Position numbers and translations under genes: made by a program. Positions 49,679-58,840 of a stretch of DNA of 64,000 nucleotides are shown here, in pieces (position 1 is the stretch's first letter; each line of letters opens with the position of its first letter). Under the pieces are notes generated by a model, which did not search any database, was not told the DNA's origin, and saw nothing but the letters and a program-made list of their open reading frames with translations. The stretch is from SAR116 cluster bacterium AG-390-L20. Lineage in GTDB: Bacteria; Pseudomonadota; Alphaproteobacteria; Puniceispirillales; Marisalimonadaceae. The DNA lies in NCBI GenBank assembly GCA_003278095.1, contig QCHB01000006.1, forward strand, positions 94,222-158,221, given 5' to 3'.

Positions 49679-50197
49679 ATGTATAAAAGTAAAGTTGTCA
49701 AAAATATTTTGTTGTTTTTAAGTTGTGTTGGTATTGTTTTAATTTTCCGCATAATTCCTCACCCACCAAATTTTACACCTGTTATTGCTTTAAGCTTATA
49801 TCTTCCTATCATCTTTGGATTATGGTCCCTTCCCTTTTGTATTTTAGGATTTGCAATAACAGATTATTTTGTAGGTTTTCATAGTTTATTAATTTGGACC
49901 TGGGGTAGTTTAGTATTAGTTGGTTTGATTTCAAAATTTTCAAAAAATATAATAAACAGATTAACTTTAGCATTTCTAGGATCTTTAATATTTTTTGCTC
50001 TTTCTAATTTAGGTGTATGGCTTGCAGGTTCGTATTATGAGCCAAACATTGAAGGTTTAATAACCTGTTATATCATGGCAATACCTTTTTTTACTAACAC
50101 ACTTATTAGCACTATGATATTTGCAATATTTATTGAATTTTTTGTATTCTCAAAATATTTTAATTTCATACCTATAATTAAAAAAAAACATAATTAA
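49679..50197 (+). CDS. Small membrane protein, candidate cobalamin-uptake component
   Basis: 172 residues with about five or six hydrophobic helices. HPPNFTPVIALSLYLPIIFG and ITDYFVGFHSLLIWTWGSLVLVG resemble a family of small membrane proteins (DUF6580-like) that I associate from memory with B12 loci. It follows the riboswitch-controlled receptor by 45 bp with no terminator between, so it is probably under the same control. A role in inner-membrane cobalamin transport, perhaps like an ECF substrate-binding subunit, is inferred from context only. Confidence 0.6.
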   Translation: MYKSKVVKNILLFLSCVGIVLIFRIIPHPPNFTPVIALSLYLPIIFGLWSLPFCILGFAITDYFVGFHSLLIWTWGSLVLVGLISKFSKNIINRLTLAFLGSLIFFALSNLGVWLAGSYYEPNIEGLITCYIMAIPFFTNTLISTMIFAIFIEFFVFSKYFNFIPIIKKKHN

Positions 50198-50273
50198 TTT
50201 TTATAGTCTTAAATCTATTCTTTTCTTGACCAAAAGATTGTCTACCTCTATCAAGTATTATTAAACCTTTTAT

Positions 50274-50351
<78 letters not shown>

Positions 50352-50418
50352 AATTTTACAAGTAAAATCAATGGTTTATTCCCCAAAACACCTCTTCCAA
50401 AACTAACATAAATTTAGC

Positions 50419-50440
50419 TTGTACACAGGTTTGTGCACAA
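50419..50440 (+). repeat. Left TTGTRCACA repeat pair
   Basis: TTGTACACA at 50419-50427 and TTGTGCACA at 50431-50439, same orientation, starts 12 bp apart. A matching pair lies near the right end of the island (52351-52370). Paired direct repeats just inside att sites are what integrase arm-binding sites look like, but this role is inference. The rest of the 364-bp gap between 50198 and 50561 holds the tRNA and AT-rich DNA with nothing else named. Confidence 0.6.
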
Positions 50441-50573
50441 TTTTTATTTTAATGTTTTTAAGTATTTTTTATAAATTATTCTATTAAAATTATACGCTGC
50501 GTATTTTTTTATTTGACACTGCATATAATATATTATAAAAAAATAATAATTAATAAAAAATTTGGAGTTTGCG

Positions 50574-52076
50574 ATGGATGAATTTATAAATAATAGTAAT
50601 CAAACGATTGATATTCAGGACATGATCGATGGTAGTAGTCCAGATAGTTCAGGAAAAAATTTTTATGTTTTTTTTCATTTTAATTTAGGTCAACCAACTA
50701 TAACTTTTAATATGTCTATGCGCGATTTAATTCAATTTACTAAAGTTAAAAATAAAACAAATGTATCAATTGATCCTATTCTTGGTGATGAATATGTTGC
50801 TCAAAGGGAAGAAGTAAGAAATCACACTAAGAAATTAGCATTGTATACTTTACAAGGGCTAGTAAACTCAAGAATTATAGAAATGAAAAAAAATGGTGAT
50901 GATATTAATGATGAACTTGAGAAATTGATTTCAGAACTTAATATACCACCTTACACATCTTTTCCTCCATTAGTTGCGACATTAAAAGTAAATAAATCTA
51001 ATAACAAAACAAATATTCAATTGACACGAGTAGAAGACAGAGCTGGCAATCCGACAAACTGTTTTATTGCTACATTAGCACCTAGTAATCCAATTTATTT
51101 AATAGATGGACAGCATAGAAAAAGAGCACTTGAGGAAGTATCAAATTTTTTAACAAAGACATTAGAATTAAATAATTATCCAAAAAAAGGGTTATTAGAG
51201 CCGGCTTATCATAATAAAGATTATTTATCTGATTATATGCTTGATTTTTGGAGTTCCATTCAAAATCTTGCTTTTACAAAATGTCATGTGGCTGTAGAAT
51301 GTCATCTAAAATTAGACGAGTTTTGTGAGCAACAGTTATTCTATGATTTAAATACACATAGTAGAAGAGTTCAAGTTAGTGATGGTTGGCAGTTTGACCA
51401 TGCAAATAAGATTAATCAGTACGTCAAGGACAATCTAATTAACAAAATCCTTCCATTTGAACCAAGTCAAAAAGATCAAAACAATTGGAATTTAGATGAT
51501 GGTCGGTTGAGCAGGAAAGATGTAAATAACTTAACGTCAATAATGTGTATAGGTTCTACAATTTCTACAAAAGTAACACCAAAATTATTGGAAGAAAGAG
51601 CTAAATATTTAGATATTTTTTGGAAGTCCATATTAGAAATTCCTGGAATTGGAAAACCAAATGCTAAACAAAACACTGTCGCTGGTCAAACTGTTGTTTT
51701 GAAAGGTTTGTGTCAATTAGGTTATGAGTTAGTTCATGGACATCAGAATATAAGGGATTTAGATGGATGGAAAAAACTATTGAATGCATTACAGACAAAA
51801 CAGATCGATTTTTCTCATAAAAATGAGCTTTGGGCGAGTTTATTTTTAGCTTCTAATGAAAGAAATAAAAAATTTCCAGGAATTGAAAATTTTGTATATA
51901 TCAACGAGGATAGAGTGATTTCATATGGTAATTATGATCCTAAAAATGAATGGGTTATTTTTGGTAGTAGATCATCCTTTATTCAACCAAGAATCGGCGA
52001 TTTAATTCGTTACAATCTTAATTTAAATCCCAGGCCCTCTGTAACGAAACAAATAAATAAATTGAAAGATCAATAA
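50574..52076 (+). CDS. DndB-family DGQHR-motif protein (orphan)
   Basis: 500 residues starting at the ATG at 50574, behind GGAG at 50564-50567; the frame opens at TTG 50562 but that codon lies too near the site. The family motif DGQHR is at residues 178-182 (YLIDGQHRKRALEE). QQLFYDLNTHSRRVQVSDG matches the conserved FxDLNxxAKxVSxS region of DndB proteins, and EERAKYLDIFWKSIL follows. DndB controls the dnd DNA-phosphorothioation operon and related DGQHR proteins occur in other defence loci. Here no dndA, C, D, E or FGH gene is near. Its own job is unknown; regulation of, or response to, modified or foreign DNA is a guess. Confidence 0.82.
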   Translation: MDEFINNSNQTIDIQDMIDGSSPDSSGKNFYVFFHFNLGQPTITFNMSMRDLIQFTKVKNKTNVSIDPILGDEYVAQREEVRNHTKKLALYTLQGLVNSRIIEMKKNGDDINDELEKLISELNIPPYTSFPPLVATLKVNKSNNKTNIQLTRVEDRAGNPTNCFIATLAPSNPIYLIDGQHRKRALEEVSNFLTKTLELNNYPKKGLLEPAYHNKDYLSDYMLDFWSSIQNLAFTKCHVAVECHLKLDEFCEQQLFYDLNTHSRRVQVSDGWQFDHANKINQYVKDNLINKILPFEPSQKDQNNWNLDDGRLSRKDVNNLTSIMCIGSTISTKVTPKLLEERAKYLDIFWKSILEIPGIGKPNAKQNTVAGQTVVLKGLCQLGYELVHGHQNIRDLDGWKKLLNALQTKQIDFSHKNELWASLFLASNERNKKFPGIENFVYINEDRVISYGNYDPKNEWVIFGSRSSFIQPRIGDLIRYNLNLNPRPSVTKQINKLKDQ

Positions 52077-52119
52077 TCGTACGACTTTTAAATAAAAAAG
52101 TTATAATTATGAGTCAAAA

Positions 52120-52341
52120 ATGAATGAGAAAAATGAAATTTTAAAAAGATATGTAGCTGGTGAAATTAATCTTTTGGAAGCACAGGAAAATTTTTTATCA
52201 ATAGGTATATGTAAAAAACTTTCAAAAAATATCTTAATAAATACCAAAAGAGATAATATCTACTTTTTATCAAAAAAAATAATTAATGAAGATAGTAATA
52301 ACATTGAAGAAGAATATTTTTTTGAAATTGAGTTTGAGTAA
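52120..52341 (+). CDS. Small island protein of unknown function
   Basis: 73 residues, not recognised. It is acidic at the C-terminus (EDSNNIEEEYFFEIEFE) and begins MNEKNEILKRYVAGEINLLEAQENF. The gap to the DndB-like stop is 43 bp. A four-codon frame (ATG at 52109) ends at a stop that overlaps its ATG. It may be a partner or small regulator of the DndB-like protein. It has no visible signal peptide or membrane segment. Confidence 0.6.
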   Translation: MNEKNEILKRYVAGEINLLEAQENFLSIGICKKLSKNILINTKRDNIYFLSKKIINEDSNNIEEEYFFEIEFE

Positions 52342-52350
52342 AAAATTTCT

Positions 52351-52370
52351 TTGTACACATTTTGTACACA
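52351..52370 (+). repeat. Right TTGTACACA repeat pair
   Basis: TTGTACACA at 52351-52359 and again at 52362-52370, same orientation, starts 11 bp apart. It mirrors the left pair at 50419-50439 in sequence, direction and one-helical-turn spacing. It lies 10 bp after the stop of the small gene and 88 bp before the right direct repeat. Confidence 0.62.
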
Positions 52371-52457
52371 CTTTTTCGAGGGAATCGGTGGGAACTCTGT
52401 AGTCGTATTTCCCTGAATACCTATCTATTTACACCATACGCATAGGTTTTTTACGAA

Positions 52458-52503
52458 CTGTCACGCCGGAGGTCGCGAGTTCGAGTCTCGTCACTCTCGC
52501 CAT
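52458..52503 (+). repeat. attR-like direct repeat (tRNA-Asp 3' end copy)
   Basis: Identical over 46 bp to the 3' part of tRNA-Asp at 50306-50351. It lacks the 5' half of the tRNA, so it is not a second tRNA gene. It marks the right end of the island; ordinary chromosome resumes with the VOC gene at 52593. Confidence 0.88.
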
Positions 52504-52592
52504 TTTCTAACAAATATTTATTAGTTTCTTTTAACCTGTTAATAGGATAAAAATAATATTGAATAAGTCTCTAAATTAGTTTGAAGGTTAGA

Positions 52593-53003
52593 ATGAAAAT
52601 CGAATTGCATCACATTAACTTATCTTCTGATAAAGTAGACGAAATGAATGATTTCTACTTAAAAGTTATGAAACTCAAAACTGAAACTCAAGGGTTACCA
52701 ATTTTAGAGAAAAAAAAAGGATACTCAGGCGATGTTGCTTTCGTTTCAGATGGTAAAATACAAACTCATCTAGCTGAAAAAGATTTAGATGTTTGCTTTA
52801 AGACTGGACATTCTATAAATCCTTTAGAAAAAGGACATATAGCTTATCGAACTGATGATCTGGAAGCCTTTAAAAAACATCTTGATAAATTAAGTGTTAA
52901 TTATTCAGATTGGGGTGAAACTGCAGTTGCAGGCTGGAAACAAATATTTTTTTATGATCCAGATGGAAATGTAATCGAAGTCCACGAAGTTGAAAACAAT
53001 TAA
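52593..53003 (+). CDS. VOC-family (glyoxalase-fold) protein
   Basis: 136 residues with two beta-alpha-beta-beta-beta modules. The metal ligands expected for the fold are visible: the first histidine in LHHIN, HIAYRTDDLEAF, and the glutamate in GNVIEVHEVE. The ATG at 52593 follows GAAGG; the frame also opens at TTG 52581. Family members are glyoxalases, dioxygenases and isomerases; the substrate is not determined. It is the first chromosomal gene after the island. Confidence 0.82.
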   Translation: MKIELHHINLSSDKVDEMNDFYLKVMKLKTETQGLPILEKKKGYSGDVAFVSDGKIQTHLAEKDLDVCFKTGHSINPLEKGHIAYRTDDLEAFKKHLDKLSVNYSDWGETAVAGWKQIFFYDPDGNVIEVHEVENN

Positions 53004-53052
53004 ACTTTAAATTTAACAATAACTATTAACTTTGTAAGATTGGCGGTAATAT

Positions 53053-54231
53053 TTGATAAAGCCGAATATTAATTTGTTGGCAGTAATAGTTGCCGTTCCT
53101 GTGATAGGTATGACTATTATCTCACCAGCATTGATCCTTATTAAAGAAGATTTAAATATTTCATTTTCTGATACTCAGCTTGTTTTGACCTTATACTTTA
53201 TTTTTTTAGCACTTGGACAAATCTTGTCTGGACCATTTTCAGATAAATATGGAAGGAAACCAATTTTATTATTAGGGGCCACAATATATTCAATCTCAGC
53301 TTTTGCAGCTTCTTATTCCTCTAATATTGATATTTTATTAATACTAAGATGTGTTCAGGGTTTTGGAGCTGCTGCTTGCTTATCTGTTGGAAGAACTATT
53401 TTGAGTGATTGCTTTAAGATAAGTGAAGCGGCAAAACAAATGTCCAAAATGACAGCTATAATGGCGATTATTCCTATTTCTTGTTTTATTTTTGGAGGAT
53501 TTTTAGCCGAATTTTTTGGATGGCGAACTAACCTAATTGCTTTAGGTGTAATTAGCTTAACATTAATAATTTTAATGTCACTAACATTACAAGAAACACT
53601 AATTAATAAAGCTAAAAGTGTAAGCTTTAAAAATGTATTTTTAGTTTATAAGGGACTAGTTAAGAATTTTTCTTTTAATTTTTTTACAATCACAACGGCA
53701 ATGCAAACTTCAATGTTTTTTGCAATGAATGGTTTTATGCCATATGAGTTTGAAAGAAAAGGAGTTAGCATATCTGAATTTGGGATATGGTTTTCTCTTA
53801 CTTCAGTAGGTTATATTTTAGGTAACATAATAAACAGTAAATTAACTCCTAAAGTTGGTCTGGAGAAAATGTGTTTTGTAGGAACAATATGCTCTTTTTG
53901 TACTGTATTTATATTCTTTTTAAATAATAATTTAGGGGAAAACGGTTCTTTAACTTTGTCATTAATATGTATTTTATTTGGTTGCTCAAATGGTTTTGCA
54001 GTAGCAAATAGTATGACGGGAGCTATAAACTCTTCTAAATTAAATAAAGGTGCTGCTAGTGGTTTGATGGGAGCATTTCAAGTTGGCTCAGGAGGGTTGG
54101 CAGGCTTTTTAATTATTTTCTTTGGTGGTGCTGAAAATTTTAATATATGTTTATTTGCACTATTTATTATGTCGGGAATTTCTATAATATCTTCTTATTT
54201 GGTATTAAATAAAAAGAATATAATTACGTGA
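53053..54231 (+). CDS. MFS transporter (Bcr/CflA-like)
   Basis: A 392-residue inner-membrane protein with about 12 helices. The MFS signature is GPFSDKYGRKPILLLGA, and RCVQGFGAAACLSVGRTILSD matches the drug-efflux DHA1 group. The start appears to be TTG at 53053, with a weak GGCGG upstream. It lies 9 bp before the amidohydrolase gene, so the two form a pair; the substrate may relate to that enzyme. Confidence 0.82.
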   Translation: MIKPNINLLAVIVAVPVIGMTIISPALILIKEDLNISFSDTQLVLTLYFIFLALGQILSGPFSDKYGRKPILLLGATIYSISAFAASYSSNIDILLILRCVQGFGAAACLSVGRTILSDCFKISEAAKQMSKMTAIMAIIPISCFIFGGFLAEFFGWRTNLIALGVISLTLIILMSLTLQETLINKAKSVSFKNVFLVYKGLVKNFSFNFFTITTAMQTSMFFAMNGFMPYEFERKGVSISEFGIWFSLTSVGYILGNIINSKLTPKVGLEKMCFVGTICSFCTVFIFFLNNNLGENGSLTLSLICILFGCSNGFAVANSMTGAINSSKLNKGAASGLMGAFQVGSGGLAGFLIIFFGGAENFNICLFALFIMSGISIISSYLVLNKKNIIT

Positions 54232-54240
54232 GATATTTAG

Positions 54241-55167
54241 TTGAGTGAAGACATTGAAATTATAGATGCTCATCATCACTTCTGGGACCTAAACAAAAAT
54301 TATTACCCTTTTTTGAGTGATAAAATAGATCCTGAATTTTTTTTAGGAAACTATAAATCAATCAGAAAAAGTTACCTTCCAGTTGACTATATTAAAGATA
54401 TAAAAAGTCATAATGTAATTGGTACTGTTCACTGTGAGGCAGAGTGGAACAGACAAGATCAAGTTGGTGAAACTAAATGGTTAGAAAGTGTATCAAAAAA
54501 GAATAAATTTCCAAATGCCATTGTTGGCCATGCATGGTTTCATAAAAATAATGCTGAAGCAGTAATAGCTGAACAAGCAAGTTTTGATATTGTCAAGGGT
54601 ATAAGATCAAAGCCGAGCGTAAAATTTTCAAGAAATTCTCTGCAATACATTAAAGATGGTTCCATGCAGGATGAAAAATGGAGGTCAGGCTTAAAGTTAT
54701 TAGAAAAATATAATTTGAATTATGACTTAAGAGTTCCTTGTTGGCACCTAAAAGAGGCTGTTGAAATAGTTAGGCTTATACCGAATACTAAGGTAGTCAT
54801 AAATCATGCTGGGTTTCCTTGGGATAGATCTAAGGAAGGTATGGATTTTTGGAGAAAAGACATTAGGTTGATTTCTTTAGAACCAAATACTTTTATAAAA
54901 CTGTCTGAATTTGGAGTAAATGGACAAGACTGGAATTATTCTGAAAATGCAAATATTATTTATGAGTTAATTGATTTTTTTAGTCCTGAAAGATGCATGT
55001 TTGCGAGCAATTTTCCTGTTTCGAAATTAAAAATTACTTTTAATGATTTATTCAATAATTATAAAAAAATTGTTGAAAAATTCTCAATAGATGAAAAAAA
55101 AGCTCTTTTTTCTAAAACAGCTATTAAAACATATAATATCGAGAACAAGCTTCTTAATAAGCAATGA
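54241..55167 (+). CDS. Amidohydrolase-family hydrolase, possible lactonase
   Basis: 308 residues. The TIM-barrel metal motif is IDAHHHFWDLNKNYYPFL near the N-terminus, later VGHAWF, VINHAGFPWDRS and FASNFPVSK, as in amidohydrolase-2 enzymes such as fuconolactonase and related sugar-lactone hydrolases. With KDGal kinase and KDPGal aldolase downstream, a sugar-lactone substrate is plausible. The start is TTG at 54241, 9 bp after the MFS stop. Confidence 0.75.
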   Translation: MSEDIEIIDAHHHFWDLNKNYYPFLSDKIDPEFFLGNYKSIRKSYLPVDYIKDIKSHNVIGTVHCEAEWNRQDQVGETKWLESVSKKNKFPNAIVGHAWFHKNNAEAVIAEQASFDIVKGIRSKPSVKFSRNSLQYIKDGSMQDEKWRSGLKLLEKYNLNYDLRVPCWHLKEAVEIVRLIPNTKVVINHAGFPWDRSKEGMDFWRKDIRLISLEPNTFIKLSEFGVNGQDWNYSENANIIYELIDFFSPERCMFASNFPVSKLKITFNDLFNNYKKIVEKFSIDEKKALFSKTAIKTYNIENKLLNKQ

Positions 55168-55253
55168 ATTACCCAAAAGGATATAAAGTCAATAATTTGA
55201 ATAATTTATAAGTTATGCTAATTAATTTATACTTATAAAACATGGAGTAAATA

Positions 55254-56351
55254 TTGAGTATTCAATATACAAAAATAGTCGAAAAACTTCCTTCTTCAGT
55301 TCCATTTATTGGGCCTGAAGCTCAAGAAAGAAACTTAAAACAAATTTTTAAAGCTCGTATTGGGGCTAATGAAAGTGTTTTTGGTCCTTCATTAAAAGCT
55401 ACTTTGGCTATGCAAAATGAAATAATAAAAACATGGAAATATGGAGACCCTGAAAATTTTGAACTTAAGCATGCACTTGCAAAAAAACACATGGTTGAAC
55501 CTGAAAATATTGTTGTCGGTGAAGGTATTGATGGCCTGCTTGGATACCTAGTTAGATTATTAATTGAAAAAGGTGATAATGTTGTAACTACCGATGGAGC
55601 CTACCCAACATTCAATTATCATGTTGAAGGTTTTGGTGGTCAATTACACAAGGTTCCTTTCAAAAATGATACTGAAGATTTAGAAAATTTATTAAAAAAA
55701 GTTAAAGAAACATCAGCAAAAATTTTATATGTTTCAAACCCAAATAATCCTATGGGTACAATTAATAAACCATTAGATATAGAATCCCTAGTTCAAAGTC
55801 TTCCTGAAAATACTATATTATGTTTAGATGAGGCATATATAGATTTCGTAGATCCAGCATTAATTCCTAATATATCAACAAATATAAAAAACATCATTAG
55901 AATGAGAACTTTTTCCAAAGCTTATGGAATGGCAGGATTGAGGGTAGGGTATGCTATAGGGGAAAAAGATTTAATTTTAAATTTTGAAAAGATAAGAAAT
56001 CATTTTGGGATGTCAAGAGTTTCGCAAGTGGGTGCTTTAGCTGCACTTGAAGATAATGATTTTATAAGTGAAGTCATCAAAAAGGCATCACTTGCTCGAA
56101 ACAGAATAAGTGACATAGCTTTAAGTAATAATTGTAAGTTTATTCCTTCACACACGAATTTTATAGCAATAGATTGTCTTAAGGATGCATCATTTGCAAA
56201 AAGCGTATTAGAAAACCTTATTAAAAAGGGTATATTCGTTAGAATGCCGTATTCTTATCCGCAAAACAGATGTATCAGAGTAACAGTTGGATTAGATAGT
56301 GATATAGATTTATTTGAACAAAATTTTCCAATTGCACTCGCAGAAAGTTAG
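55254..56351 (+). CDS. HisC-like aminotransferase
   Basis: 365 residues. VSNPNNPMGTI, CLDEAYIDF and the PLP lysine in RTFSKAYGMAGLRVGYAIG place it with histidinol-phosphate-type aminotransferases. The start is TTG at 55254 with TGGAG 6 bp upstream. No other his genes are nearby, so a catabolic aminotransferase is as likely as a true HisC. The gap to the preceding gene is 86 bp. Confidence 0.78.
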   Translation: MSIQYTKIVEKLPSSVPFIGPEAQERNLKQIFKARIGANESVFGPSLKATLAMQNEIIKTWKYGDPENFELKHALAKKHMVEPENIVVGEGIDGLLGYLVRLLIEKGDNVVTTDGAYPTFNYHVEGFGGQLHKVPFKNDTEDLENLLKKVKETSAKILYVSNPNNPMGTINKPLDIESLVQSLPENTILCLDEAYIDFVDPALIPNISTNIKNIIRMRTFSKAYGMAGLRVGYAIGEKDLILNFEKIRNHFGMSRVSQVGALAALEDNDFISEVIKKASLARNRISDIALSNNCKFIPSHTNFIAIDCLKDASFAKSVLENLIKKGIFVRMPYSYPQNRCIRVTVGLDSDIDLFEQNFPIALAES

Positions 56352-56422
56352 TGTATTCCATCGACTAATTCTATAAAGTATTAACCATTAAATTATTTAA
56401 ATAAAATTAAGGGAGTTTATAT

Positions 56423-57868
56423 ATGTCAACCAATTATCCAGATACCCATCTTTTTCTAAATGGAGAATGGAGAGAAGCAGCAGCAAAAGAGAGTCTCGAA
56501 ATTATTAACCCAGCAACTGAAGAAGTTATTGGAAAAGTTTCTCACGCCAGAAAAGAAGATTTAGATATTGCTTTAAATGCAGCTGAAAGTGCTTTTAATA
56601 GTTGGAAAAATGTTTCTGCATATGAGAGATCAAAAATACTACGTAAAGCAGCTGATATTGTTCGTAGTAAAGCTGATCAAATTGCTACTTTGATGACTAT
56701 GGAACAAGGCAAACCTCTAATCGAAGCAAAGATGGAGACAATGGGAGCCGCTGATTCAATTGACTGGTATGCTGAAGAAGGTAGGAGAGCCTATGGTAGA
56801 ATAATTCCTTCTAGAGCTCCTCAAGGTGTATATCAATTCGTATTTAAAGAACCAGTTGGCGTTGTTGCTGCATTTACACCATGGAATTTTCCTCTTAATC
56901 AAGTTGTTAAAAAAGTAGCGGCAGCTTTTGCAGCGGGTTGTACAGCCATTGTAAAGGGACCTGAAGAGACGCCTGCTAGTGTGGCAGAATTAATAAAAGC
57001 TTTTGATGAGGCAGGAATGCCAAAAGGATCAATTAATTTGGTTTATGGTATACCAGCTGAAATTTCAGAATATTTAATTGCGCATCCAATTGTAAGAAAA
57101 GTTACTTTTACAGGATCCACAGCTGTTGGAAAATTATTGGCTTCACAAGCAGGTACTCATATGAAAAGAGTAACTATGGAGCTTGGTGGTCACTCACCTG
57201 CGATTGTATGTGAGGATGCTGACGTTAAAGCCGCAGTAAAAATCTTAAGCGCGAATAAATTTAGGAATGCAGGTCAAGTTTGTATTTCTCCAACAAGATT
57301 TTTAGTTCATGACTCAGTGTATGAAGAATTTGTCGATGGTTTTGTTAAACAAGCTGAATCCCTAAACGTAGGTAATGGTCTAGACGAGGGCGTAAAAATG
57401 GGTCCGCTTGCCCATGATAGAAGACTTACAGCAATAGAAGGTTTTGTTGCAGATGCTGTTGAAAATGGTGCAAAAGTTTTAACAGGTGGTAAGAGAAAGG
57501 GTAATAAAGGTTACTTCTTTGAGCCGACTGTTATGACAAACGTCAGCAATGAGGCAAGAATTATGAATGAAGAACCATTTGGTCCTTTAGCTCCTATTAA
57601 TTCTTTCAGTTCTATTGATGAAGTTGTTGAGGAATCTAATCGTCTAAATTATGGTTTGGCTGCGTATGCTTACACAAATTCTGCAAAAACAGCACAAGAT
57701 TTAGGTCAATCTATAGAAAGTGGACAAGTGTCTATTAATCATCATGGTTTGGGGCTTGTGGATACACCTTTTGGAGGTGTGAAAGACTCTGGATATGGAT
57801 CAGAAGGTGGTCCTGAAGGTTTGGACGCTTATATGACGACTAAATTAGTTTCTCAGACTGGTTTATAA
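56423..57868 (+). CDS. NAD(P)-dependent aldehyde dehydrogenase (succinate-semialdehyde type)
   Basis: 481 residues. Motifs are FTPWNFPLNQ, the cofactor loop FTGSTAVGK, the general-base glutamate in MELGGHSPAIV, and the catalytic cysteine in GQVCISPTRF. It is closest to succinate-semialdehyde and related short-chain semialdehyde dehydrogenases. AGGGAG precedes the ATG. A terminator hairpin follows, so it ends its transcript. The physiological aldehyde is not determined. Confidence 0.83.
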   Translation: MSTNYPDTHLFLNGEWREAAAKESLEIINPATEEVIGKVSHARKEDLDIALNAAESAFNSWKNVSAYERSKILRKAADIVRSKADQIATLMTMEQGKPLIEAKMETMGAADSIDWYAEEGRRAYGRIIPSRAPQGVYQFVFKEPVGVVAAFTPWNFPLNQVVKKVAAAFAAGCTAIVKGPEETPASVAELIKAFDEAGMPKGSINLVYGIPAEISEYLIAHPIVRKVTFTGSTAVGKLLASQAGTHMKRVTMELGGHSPAIVCEDADVKAAVKILSANKFRNAGQVCISPTRFLVHDSVYEEFVDGFVKQAESLNVGNGLDEGVKMGPLAHDRRLTAIEGFVADAVENGAKVLTGGKRKGNKGYFFEPTVMTNVSNEARIMNEEPFGPLAPINSFSSIDEVVEESNRLNYGLAAYAYTNSAKTAQDLGQSIESGQVSINHHGLGLVDTPFGGVKDSGYGSEGGPEGLDAYMTTKLVSQTGL

Positions 57869-57891
57869 TTAAACTTTCTTTATAATTGCAA

Positions 57892-57926
57892 AAGCAGCCT
57901 TCAAAGGCTGCTTATTTTGTTTATTT
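57892..57926 (+). terminator. Rho-independent terminator after the aldehyde dehydrogenase
   Basis: A perfect 9-bp stem AAGCAGCCT / AGGCTGCTT with loop TCAA is followed by a T-rich tract (ATTTTGTTTATTT). It starts 24 bp after the stop codon. The rest of the gap up to 58018 is AT-rich. Confidence 0.88.
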
Positions 57927-58018
57927 ATAGTGCAACTTTTTTACCCAAGATTTTTTTGTTTAAATCAATTTCAAAATAAATTATTATAATTTTATTTATA
58001 TATTTAAGGAAATTTTAA

Positions 58019-58840
58019 ATGGAATGGGTACCCGCACCAACACCAATAAATGAAAAAAGAAGAGCTCAAGCTACTGAGAAAACTGGAATAATAGGGACTG
58101 ACCAAGTCTATTTGTTCGACATTTATTTGGAAATAGCAAAAGATATTAGTGGTTATGAAGGTGGAAGTTTTAGTCTATATGATTCTAAAAATCAGTGTAG
58201 TATCTCGGCTATTGGCTTTGAAAAAGAACTTCATCAAAAAAATGACAAAGCAGATAGTATATGCTCATACGTTTTACTTGAAAAAAATCCTTTAGTTGTA
58301 TTTGATCTAAAAAAACATGACATTTTTAAATATCATCCAGCTGCAACATCTGGAATGTGCCACAGTTATTGTGGTTTTCCAGTAAGGAATAAAGATGGAT
58401 ATGCATTAGGTACATTCTGCTTGCTTAATTTTACTGAAGTTAAAGAAATGTCTTCAGAGAAAATTGAATTAATTGAGAAATTAGTATCTCGATTAGCACT
58501 TCAGATTGATACCCAAACAGAACAAAAAGAGTTAACATCTCAAAAAATTTCTAAATCAATAGATATATTTATGGATAATTATAGGGACTTCACGCTTTCA
58601 GATTATAAAAACTTTATTGACATTTGTAGTGGGCTCAATCTACCAGAAAAAGATGCAACTAACTTAATTCATGCTAATTTATGTGAAATTAGAAACATGA
58701 CAGTCATGTTATCTTCTAAAGGTAATGAATTACAAGAAAAGATGAATATAGTTACTAAAATTCACAACCAAATTAAAGTTGAGGGTAATGAAGCCAACTC
58801 GTTGATAGATAATGCGCTTGATAAATTGGGGGATTTATAA
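58019..58840 (+). CDS. GAF-domain protein
   Basis: 273 residues. The N-terminal 170 residues form a GAF domain (YLEIAKDISGYEGGSFSLYD, YCGFPVRNKDGYALGTFCLLNF). The rest is helical and carries no kinase, cyclase or DNA-binding motif I can see. GAF domains bind small ligands or chromophores, so it is probably a sensor. Its stop overlaps the ATG of the next gene (TAATG), showing tight translational coupling. Confidence 0.75.
   Translation: MEWVPAPTPINEKRRAQATEKTGIIGTDQVYLFDIYLEIAKDISGYEGGSFSLYDSKNQCSISAIGFEKELHQKNDKADSICSYVLLEKNPLVVFDLKKHDIFKYHPAATSGMCHSYCGFPVRNKDGYALGTFCLLNFTEVKEMSSEKIELIEKLVSRLALQIDTQTEQKELTSQKISKSIDIFMDNYRDFTLSDYKNFIDICSGLNLPEKDATNLIHANLCEIRNMTVMLSSKGNELQEKMNIVTKIHNQIKVEGNEANSLIDNALDKLGDL

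Noticed and set aside
52458..52503. A second tRNA-Asp gene
   Set aside because: Only the 3' part from the anticodon loop is present; the D-arm and 5' acceptor strand are missing. It is the att copy.
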